This document shows, one piece after another, positions 1-5,776 of a DNA stretch of 5,776 nt. Each line of letters starts with the position of its first letter. The stretch's first letter is position 1. The notes beneath the pieces were generated by a model that made no database searches, had not been told where the DNA came from, and saw only the letters and a list, made by a program, of their open reading frames with translations. Origin of the DNA: an uncultured Clostridia bacterium (lineage in GTDB: Bacteria; Bacillota; Clostridia; Oscillospirales; CAG-272); the NCBI GenBank assembly GCA_947306035.1, contig CAMZFG010000077.1:1-5776 (forward strand), in the 5' to 3' direction. The position numbers and the translations under genes are program-made.

Positions 1-2811
1 CACGCCTGGTTCCATTTTGCCGTGCGAAACGCCGGGCCGAACGATATTTTGCTGGTGGCGACGGACAAGGAAGAGGGTTGGTATTTCAAAAACCCGCAGT
101 TCGTGGCCTACGTCAACGGCAAAACGCGCCAGGGGCTTGACGTCAACCACCACGAACTGTATATCGACGAGGGCGACAACGACGTTTATCTGTACGGGCA
201 CACCGGCTTTGCCAACGCCGACGCGTGCCTGACCGTGAAGCTGGTGACGGTCGACCGCGCCGTCCGCGACCTGTACTACGACATCGCCTATCCGCTCGAC
301 ATGCTGACGTTTTTAGACGCCGAGTCGGGCGAATACGCCGATATCCTCTCTTATCTGCACACCGCCGTCTCCATGCTCGAATTCTCCGACCCCGCCGCTT
401 TCGGCGCCTCGGTGCGGGCGGCACACGCGTATCTGACGACCGCCTTTTACGGCGAATACTGTGCGCCGCAGCGGGCGACCACCGTTTGCATCGGTCACAC
501 GCACATCGACTGCGCCTGGCTGTGGACGCTGCGGCAGACCCGTGAAAAGGTGCAGCGCTCCTTTGCCACCGTGCTGACGCTGATGAAACGCTATCCCGAA
601 TATCGTTTTACGGCGTCGCAGCCCCTGGAATATCAGTTTCTCAAAGAGGATGACCCCGACCTTTACCGGCAGGTCAAAGAGCGCATTCGCGAGGGCCGCT
701 GGGAAGCCGAGGGCGCCATGTGGGTCGAGGCGGACTGCAACCTGACCTCGGGCGAAAGTCTGGTGCGGCAAATTCTGTACGGCAAGCGTTTCTTCAAAGA
801 AGAATTCGGCATTGACAGCCGCGTGCTGTGGCTGCCCGACGTGTTCGGTTATTCCGCCGCGCTGCCGCAGATCCTGAAAAAATCGGGCGTGGACTGGTTC
901 GTGACATCCAAGATCAGTTGGAACGACACCAACCGCATGCCCTACGACACCTTTTTGTGGCGCGGCATTGACGGCACGGCCGTCAACACGCATTTTCTGA
1001 CGGCGCAAAGCGACTACGGCAAGCCCTCGGACAAGCACGTCACCTACAACGGTCACACCAATGCCCGCATGATCGCCGGCACGTATAAGCGCTACGGCCA
1101 AAAGGCGCTGCACCACGAGGCGCTGCTGCCTTACGGCTTCGGCGACGGCGGCGGCGGCCCCACGGCCGAGCAGATCGAACTGCTGCGCCGCGGCTTCAAC
1201 GGCGTGCCGGGCTGCCCCAACGCGCGCCCCGGCTCTGTGCGCGAATTTCTGGAGCGGTTGGCAAAAAGCATCGAGGGCGACCCCCGCCTGCCCGTGTGGC
1301 AGGGCGAGCTGTACCTGGAATTTCACCGGGGCACTTACACCACGCAGGCCAACAACAAGAAAAACAACCGCCGCGCCGAGTTGCTCTATCAGAACGCCGA
1401 GCTGCTGGCGACCGCCGACAAAGCACTGTTCGGCACGCCGTTTCCGACAGAGGAGCTCCGCCGCGGCTGGCGCATTCTGCTGACCAATCAGTTCCACGAT
1501 ATCATTCCCGGTTCTTCCATTCGCGAGGTGTACGAGCAATGCGACCGCGACTACGCCGAGGCGTTCGGCATCGGTCAAAAGATCGTTGCGGCCGCCGAGG
1601 ACCGCGTGGCGGCCGCCATCGACGCGCGCGAGGGGTACGTGGTCTTTAACCCCCACGGCTTTTTGACAGAGGGCCTTGTGCGCATCGACGGCAAGGCGGC
1701 GCTGACCCCGCCCGTACCGGCCAAGGGCTATGCCGCGGTCGACCGCTTCGTCACCGAGAACCACGTGGACGTTCGCGACCATACCGTGGAAACAAACCGC
1801 TATCGCGTGGTCTTTGACGACTGCTGGCAGATCGCCTCGCTCTACGACAAGCGGCAGAGCCGCGAGGTGCTGCAGGCGGGCAGACCCGGCAACGAGCTGC
1901 GGCTGTACGACGACCGCCCCGACATTTACGACGCCTGGGAGTGGCAGGCCTACTCGCGCGAAAAGTATCACACCGTGACCGCCGTGGACGCCGTGAAAAC
2001 GGTGCAGGACGGCGTGCGCCGCGGCGTTTGCGTCACGCGGAGTTTCGGCGCCTCGCGCATCGAGCAGACGATCTGGTTCTACGACGACGCGGGTCAGATC
2101 GACTTTGAAACGCATATCGACTGGCACGAGGAACACCGCATGCTCAAGACCGCGTTCCCCGTGGACGTGCACGCGAGCCGCGCCACGTTCGAGATCCAGT
2201 TCGGCGCCATGGAGCGCCCGACCCACTTCAACACCGACTGGGAGCAGGCCAAATTCGAGACCTGCGCGCATAAATACGTCGATCTTTCCGACAGCGGCTA
2301 CGGCGTCAGTCTGCTCAACGACTGCAAGTACGGCCACGACGTGCACGACGGCGTGATGCAGCTCTCGCTGCTGCGCTCGCCCACCTGGCCCGACAAGGAA
2401 GCCGACCGGGGCGAACACACCTTTACCTACGCGCTGTGCCCGCACGCGGGAACGCTGGCGGACAGCGACACGGTCAAGCGCGCCTACTACCTCAACGAGC
2501 CCATGACCGCCGTCAAGGCCACCGGCAAAAAGACGACGATACCCGCCGCCTGGTCCGCCGTGACGGTCGACCGTGAAAACGTGATCTGCGAGACGGTCAA
2601 AGAGGCCGAGGACGGGAGCGGCGTGATCCTGCGCTTTTACGAGTGCGCCGACCGCCGCACGACGGCCGCCGTCAAACTCGGTCTGCCCGCAAAAGAGGCC
2701 TGCCTTTGCGACCTGATGGAGAACGAACTGCAAAAACTGCCGCTGACGAACGGCACGTTCACCTATACCTTTGGCAATTTCGAGATCGTCACCGTCAAGA
2801 TCAAAGCGTAA
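1..2811 (+). CDS. Alpha-mannosidase, glycoside hydrolase family 38 (5' end outside window)
   Basis: Predicted retaining, zinc-dependent GH38 enzyme that removes alpha-linked mannose from oligosaccharides. The frame is open from base 1, and a GTG at 22 has no convincing ribosome site, so the gene starts upstream; 936 residues are visible and family members are usually about 1,000-1,050, so roughly 100 are missing. Counting window codons: an N-terminal beta-rich region occupies about 1-155. The catalytic domain opens with HTHIDCAWLW (zinc ligands His at 502 and Asp at 508). LPDVFGYS carries the nucleophile and zinc-ligand Asp at 838. EFHRGTYTTQA starts near 1318, and QFHDIIPGSS supplies the last zinc ligand (His at 1495, followed by Asp at 1498). 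The C-terminal beta-sandwich part covers about 550-936. The motif set resembles the bacterial/Ams1-like branch, often cytoplasmic, but any signal peptide would be out of view. Exact linkage specificity is not readable. It lies 30 bases before the isomerase-kinase gene, probably in one operon. Confidence 0.95.
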   Translation, partial: HAWFHFAVRNAGPNDILLVATDKEEGWYFKNPQFVAYVNGKTRQGLDVNHHELYIDEGDNDVYLYGHTGFANADACLTVKLVTVDRAVRDLYYDIAYPLDMLTFLDAESGEYADILSYLHTAVSMLEFSDPAAFGASVRAAHAYLTTAFYGEYCAPQRATTVCIGHTHIDCAWLWTLRQTREKVQRSFATVLTLMKRYPEYRFTASQPLEYQFLKEDDPDLYRQVKERIREGRWEAEGAMWVEADCNLTSGESLVRQILYGKRFFKEEFGIDSRVLWLPDVFGYSAALPQILKKSGVDWFVTSKISWNDTNRMPYDTFLWRGIDGTAVNTHFLTAQSDYGKPSDKHVTYNGHTNARMIAGTYKRYGQKALHHEALLPYGFGDGGGGPTAEQIELLRRGFNGVPGCPNARPGSVREFLERLAKSIEGDPRLPVWQGELYLEFHRGTYTTQANNKKNNRRAELLYQNAELLATADKALFGTPFPTEELRRGWRILLTNQFHDIIPGSSIREVYEQCDRDYAEAFGIGQKIVAAAEDRVAAAIDAREGYVVFNPHGFLTEGLVRIDGKAALTPPVPAKGYAAVDRFVTENHVDVRDHTVETNRYRVVFDDCWQIASLYDKRQSREVLQAGRPGNELRLYDDRPDIYDAWEWQAYSREKYHTVTAVDAVKTVQDGVRRGVCVTRSFGASRIEQTIWFYDDAGQIDFETHIDWHEEHRMLKTAFPVDVHASRATFEIQFGAMERPTHFNTDWEQAKFETCAHKYVDLSDSGYGVSLLNDCKYGHDVHDGVMQLSLLRSPTWPDKEADRGEHTFTYALCPHAGTLADSDTVKRAYYLNEPMTAVKATGKKTTIPAAWSAVTVDRENVICETVKEAEDGSGVILRFYECADRRTTAAVKLGLPAKEACLCDLMENELQKLPLTNGTFTYTFGNFEIVTVKIKA

Positions 2812-2832
2812 CGTGCGGCGCACGCCGACAAC

Positions 2833-2837
2833 GGAGG
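2833..2837 (+). promoter_or_regulatory. Ribosome binding site of the isomerase-kinase gene
   Basis: GGAGG lies four bases before the ATG at 2842. It fixes the start: the residues that follow (MSIQKLTPACKNYLWGG) match the usual N-terminus of short class I phosphomannose isomerases. The whole gap between the mannosidase stop and this ATG is only 30 bases and shows no promoter or terminator with a T tract, so translation is probably from a shared transcript. Confidence 0.8.
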
Positions 2838-2841
2838 CAAC

Positions 2842-4674
2842 ATGAGCATTCAAAAACTCACGCCCGCCTGCAAGAACTATCTGTGGGGCGGCAGCAAACT
2901 CAAAGAAAAATACGGTAAGCAGGCAGAGGACGACGTCGTCGCCGAGACGTGGGAGCTTTCGTTTCATCCGGACGGGCTGACGCGCGGCGAGGACGGCCAA
3001 CCGCTGACAAAAACGCTGACCGCGCGGGAGCTGGGGCAGAACGTCAGGGGCTTTCCCTTTTTCCCCGTGCTGGTCAAGTTCATCGACGCCAAGGGCGACC
3101 TGTCGTTTCAGGTACACCCCTCGGACGCCTACGCCCTGAAAAACGAAAACTCGTTCGGCAAGACCGAAATGTGGTACGTCGTCGAGGCCGAGGCGGGCGC
3201 GGGCATCTATCTGGGCTTCAACCGCGACGTCACAAAAGACGAGGTCAGGGCCGCCGTGGCCGACGGTTCGATCAAAAACCTGCTCAACTTTTATCCCGTC
3301 AGGGCCGGGGAGACCTATTTCATTCCGTCCGGCACGGTGCACGCCATCTGCCGCGGCTGTCTGATTTTGGAGATCCAGCAGAACAGTAACCTGACGTATC
3401 GCGTCTACGACTACGACCGGATCGACAAAAACGGGCAAAAACGCCCGCTGCACGTGGAAAAGGCCCTGGCCGTCATGCGGCCGGAGCGGTTCGTGCCGCA
3501 AAAGCGCACGGGCGACCTGCTGGGCGTGAGCCGGTACTTTACCGCCCGCAAATACACGGGCGAGCAGACGCTCGGCACCGACGGCAAGACCTTTCATTGC
3601 GTGACCTGCGTCGGCGGTTTCGGCACGCTGCAAGGCAGAGAGATGAGAGCCGGCGACAGCTTTTTCGTCAGCGCCGATCACGGCGCATACCGCATGGAAG
3701 GCAGCGCCGAGGTGGTGGTGACTTCCGTGCGCAGGTACTACCTCGGCATCGATCTCGGCGGCACTTTTATCAAGGGCGGCGTGGTCGACGACGCGGGCAA
3801 TATCCTCGTCAGCGACAAGGTGGCGACGGAGAGCCGCAGGGGCGCCGACGCGGTGGCCGGCAGGATCGCCGATCTGTGCCTTTCTCTGCTCGCCTCGGTC
3901 GGGCTTGAACCGGCGGACGTCTGCGGCGTCGGCATCGGCGTGCCGGGTCTTGTCGACGGCGAGAGCGGCGAGGTGCTGTATTCCAACAACCTGAAATGGT
4001 CGCATTTTGCCATTGCCGATCGCGTCAAAAAAGCGACGGGCATCAAAGTCAGGATCGCCAACGACGCCGACGCGGCGGCGCTGGGTGAGTTCCGGTTCGG
4101 CGCGGGGCGCGGCGTGGACAACGCCGTGATGATCACCATCGGCACGGGCGTCGGCAGCGGCGTCATTGCCGACGGTCGCCTGTATCGCGGCAACGGCCGC
4201 GCGGGCGTGGAGATCGGGCACATGGTCATCCGCGCGGGCGGGCGGCGCTGCAACTGCGGCCGCCGCGGCTGCTTTGAGGCCTACTGCTCGGCCTCGGCGC
4301 TGGTGCGCGAGACGAAACGCGCCATGCGGCAGAACAAACAAAGCAAACTGTGGGAGATCGGCGGCCCCGATCGGGTCGACGGCAAGACCGCGTTCGCGTT
4401 TTACGACCGCGACGAAACGGCCAAAAAAGTCGTGGACGATTATATGGCGCTGCTGGCCGAAGGCCTGGTCAATATCTCCAGTATGTACCGACCGCAGAAG
4501 ATCGTCATCGGCGGCGGCGTCAGCGCCGAGCCGGGCATCACCGTTCCGCTGCAGGAGGCGGTCGACAAGCGTTCGTTCGGCGGCGAACTGGCGCCGGCCT
4601 GCCGCGTCGTGCCGGCGGAAGCGGGCAACCGCGCCGGCATTCTGGGCGCGGCCGCGCTGTGGATGAAAACGTGA
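2842..4674 (+). CDS. manA: Bifunctional phosphomannose isomerase - ROK-family sugar kinase fusion
   Basis: A 610-residue protein with two complete enzymes in one frame. Residues 1-296 are a class I phosphomannose isomerase (mannose-6-phosphate to fructose-6-phosphate). Zinc ligands are Gln90 and His92 in QVHPSD, Glu109 in KTEMWY and His167 in IPSGTVHAI; the likely catalytic Arg187 lies in TYRVYDYDR. Residues about 298-610 are a ROK kinase: phosphate-binding LGIDLGGTFIKGG (301-313), catalytic Asp408 in IANDAD, GTGVGSG (434-440), sugar-binding Glu457 and His460 in EIGH, zinc cysteines 470, 472 and 477 in CNCGRRGC, and IVIGGG near 555. No helix-turn-helix domain precedes it, so it is a kinase rather than a ROK repressor. 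Each half is close to the normal length of a free-standing enzyme, and the junction has almost no linker. No signal peptide: cytoplasmic. Placement after an alpha-mannosidase suggests a mannokinase, but glucose, fructose or another hexose is possible. The symbol applies to the N-terminal half only. Confidence 0.93.
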   Translation: MSIQKLTPACKNYLWGGSKLKEKYGKQAEDDVVAETWELSFHPDGLTRGEDGQPLTKTLTARELGQNVRGFPFFPVLVKFIDAKGDLSFQVHPSDAYALKNENSFGKTEMWYVVEAEAGAGIYLGFNRDVTKDEVRAAVADGSIKNLLNFYPVRAGETYFIPSGTVHAICRGCLILEIQQNSNLTYRVYDYDRIDKNGQKRPLHVEKALAVMRPERFVPQKRTGDLLGVSRYFTARKYTGEQTLGTDGKTFHCVTCVGGFGTLQGREMRAGDSFFVSADHGAYRMEGSAEVVVTSVRRYYLGIDLGGTFIKGGVVDDAGNILVSDKVATESRRGADAVAGRIADLCLSLLASVGLEPADVCGVGIGVPGLVDGESGEVLYSNNLKWSHFAIADRVKKATGIKVRIANDADAAALGEFRFGAGRGVDNAVMITIGTGVGSGVIADGRLYRGNGRAGVEIGHMVIRAGGRRCNCGRRGCFEAYCSASALVRETKRAMRQNKQSKLWEIGGPDRVDGKTAFAFYDRDETAKKVVDDYMALLAEGLVNISSMYRPQKIVIGGGVSAEPGITVPLQEAVDKRSFGGELAPACRVVPAEAGNRAGILGAAALWMKT

Positions 4675-4690
4675 CAAGAGAACACGACGC

Positions 4691-4720
4691 AAAAAAGCGA
4701 CGGCAAGCCGTCGCTTTTTT
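4691..4720. terminator. Bidirectional intrinsic terminator between convergent genes
   Basis: An inverted repeat with left arm AAAAAAGCGACGG (4691-4703), loop CAAG and right arm CCGTCGCTTTTTT (4708-4720). The core is seven strong pairs, GCGACGG with CCGTCGC, flanked by six A on one side and six T on the other, so RNA from either strand forms a GC-rich hairpin followed by a U tract. It starts 16 bases after the kinase stop and ends 23 bases before the stop of the minus-strand gene, so it can end both transcripts. A further T-rich stretch (GTTTGCTGTTTTG) follows on the plus side. Confidence 0.93.
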
Positions 4721-4743
4721 GTTTGCTGTTTTGTATGAAGCCG

Positions 4744-5776
4744 TTACAGATCGATCTGGTAGCGGTTGGTGGCGTAGGCAAAGGCGTAGGCGGCGGCGTC
4801 ACAGGCAACGGTGACGGAGCCGGTGACCACCACCTCGACGGAGCCGGCGGGCAGGTCGGCCTCGGTCAGGGTGAAGAGGCACAGGGCCGTGCCGCCGAGA
4901 CTGGACGCCGTGATCTGCCCCGCGTTGACGGTGACGGCGCTGCCCGTCTCCGTTACGCTGCCCGTATAGGTGCGGGCGACGCCGTTCTCCGTGCGCACCG
5001 TGACGGTGAAATTGTAGGCGGAAAAGTCGGCCCTTGCCGCCGCGTTCCCCTTGAAAATACCGATCACGGCCAGGCCCCGCTGCCCTTCGAGCGCCCGCAC
5101 GTTGACGTTGACGGCGGCGGTCAGTACTTTGAGTTTGGCCGCGCGCATCGTTTCGTAGTCGGGTATCATGGTCGCGCTGACGGTGTTGGCCGTATAGGGC
5201 AGTTCCAACGCGACGTTCTCGCCGGCGGGAATGATCTCGCGGGTCAATTTTTTGATCGCGCCGATATCCGCGTCCTGACTTTCGGTCAATGCCACGTAAT
5301 GCCCGAACGTGTTGGAAAAACTGTCGGTGACGGGCGCGCCGCCGGAGGTGTACCGGATGATATCCATGGGCCACAGCACGACCGAGGGCTTCACGGCGTT
5401 GACGAGCGCGGGCTTGACCCCGTCCGAAAAGCCGTGGTGCGCCATTTGCATGATGTCCGACCGCAGATAGTCGGCGGTGTAGGTGCCCGTCAGCGTCTTG
5501 CTGACCCCGAACTCGGCGTCGGCGAGGAACAGGATCTTTTGCCCCGCCATGTTGAAGCGCAGCACGGTGGAGGTGTTGTTGCCGTCCTTTTCAAAGTCGT
5601 TGGTCTGCAGCATGCCGTTCTCGTAATAGGACTGCATCACGTCCTCGTGGGTGGCCAGCACCTCGACGGCGGCGCCCGCAAAACCGAGCACCATGCCGCT
5701 GTGGATCTTGGAATAGCGCATGGCGTCGGGCCAGAGTTTCATGGGTGTTTCCGCATCTATCGGCGCGTCGATGCCG
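4744..5776 (-). CDS. Metallo-beta-lactamase-fold hydrolase, ComEC-like, with C-terminal beta-rich domain (5' end outside window)
   Basis: The frame stays open from its TAA stop (4744-4746) to the window edge, giving 343 residues. An ATG at 5742 lacks a ribosome site, and the HxHxDH metal motif expected in this fold is missing, so the gene begins beyond 5776. Numbering from the ATG at 5742: NNTSTVLRF (55-63), GQKILFLADAE (67-77) with the metal-bridging Asp75 (codon 5518-5520), then DIMQMAHHGFSDG (96-108) with His102-His103 (5434-5439). This Asp strand followed by HHG is typical of the ComEC/Rec2-related branch. Residues about 195-332 form a separate stretch rich in Val, Thr, Ala and Gly with alternating hydrophobic residues, probably a beta-sandwich, with no LPxTG anchor at the end. 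Many proteins of this build are secreted, but the signal region is out of view. Substrate unknown; a nuclease or phosphodiesterase is possible, not shown. It converges on the mannose operon and shares its terminator. Confidence 0.8.
   Translation of the reverse strand, partial: GIDAPIDAETPMKLWPDAMRYSKIHSGMVLGFAGAAVEVLATHEDVMQSYYENGMLQTNDFEKDGNNTSTVLRFNMAGQKILFLADAEFGVSKTLTGTYTADYLRSDIMQMAHHGFSDGVKPALVNAVKPSVVLWPMDIIRYTSGGAPVTDSFSNTFGHYVALTESQDADIGAIKKLTREIIPAGENVALELPYTANTVSATMIPDYETMRAAKLKVLTAAVNVNVRALEGQRGLAVIGIFKGNAAARADFSAYNFTVTVRTENGVARTYTGSVTETGSAVTVNAGQITASSLGGTALCLFTLTEADLPAGSVEVVVTGSVTVACDAAAYAFAYATNRYQIDL

Noticed and set aside
22..24. GTG as the start codon of the mannosidase
   Set aside because: The frame is open to base 1, there is no ribosome site before it, and the coding sequence upstream (HAWFHFAV) reads as part of the N-terminal beta-rich domain.
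2812..2824. Small inverted repeat CGTGC-GGC-GCACG just after the mannosidase stop
   Set aside because: Only five pairs with a three-base loop and no T tract, so it is too short to support as a terminator; such repeats are expected by chance in GC-rich DNA.
2842..4674. ROK half as a transcriptional repressor
   Set aside because: There is no helix-turn-helix domain, and the catalytic Asp and ATP-binding motifs are intact, as in ROK kinases.
313..4692. Very long minus-strand open frame of about 1,459 codons
   Set aside because: It lies exactly antisense, codon over codon, to two clearly functional enzymes and bridges the gap between them. Its translation is low-complexity, rich in Arg, Ala, Val, Gly and His, with no recognisable domain; its openness is explained by sense codon bias.
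4813..4847. Direct repeat GACGGAGCCGG at 4813-4823 and 4837-4847
   Set aside because: The copies are 24 bases apart, in phase with the reading frame, and encode similar beta-strand motifs (GSVTV and GSVEV); this is protein-level similarity, not a mobile or regulatory repeat.
5740..5742. ATG as the start codon of the minus-strand hydrolase
   Set aside because: No ribosome site precedes it, the frame continues to the window edge, and half of the metallo-beta-lactamase fold, including the HxHxDH motif, would be missing.

Overview
This window is a GC-rich bacterial segment with tightly packed genes and strongly G/C-biased codon use. The gene types are a GH38 alpha-mannosidase, a short class I phosphomannose isomerase, a ROK sugar kinase and a ComEC-like metallo-beta-lactamase-fold protein. 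Together with the GGAGG ribosome site they fit a GC-rich member of the Clostridia, for example a gut Oscillospiraceae-type lineage. That assignment is inference from gene style; no marker gene is present.

Layout. Positions 1-2811 (+) hold most of a GH38 alpha-mannosidase whose N-terminus lies upstream of the window. After a 30-base gap comes one uninterrupted reading frame, 2842-4674 (+), that joins a complete phosphomannose isomerase (ManA type) to a complete ROK-family sugar kinase with essentially no linker. A strong stem-loop with A and T tracts on both sides (4691-4720) lies in the 69 bases between this gene and a convergent gene. The convergent gene, 4744-5776 (-), is the C-terminal part of a metallo-beta-lactamase-fold hydrolase with an extra, probably beta-rich, C-terminal domain. 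Its 5' end is beyond the right edge.

How the genes work together. The two plus-strand genes look like one operon for mannose catabolism: the mannosidase frees mannose from alpha-mannosides, the ROK half would phosphorylate mannose to mannose-6-phosphate, and the isomerase half converts this to fructose-6-phosphate for glycolysis. Active-site motifs of all three activities are intact. That the kinase acts on mannose is inferred from fusion and context, not from its sequence. The minus-strand gene is transcribed toward the operon, shares its terminator, and has no evident link to mannose metabolism.

The most notable item is the isomerase-kinase fusion. The rest of the window looks like ordinary catabolic chromosome; I see no mobile element, RNA gene, CRISPR array or clear sign of a new defence or other system.
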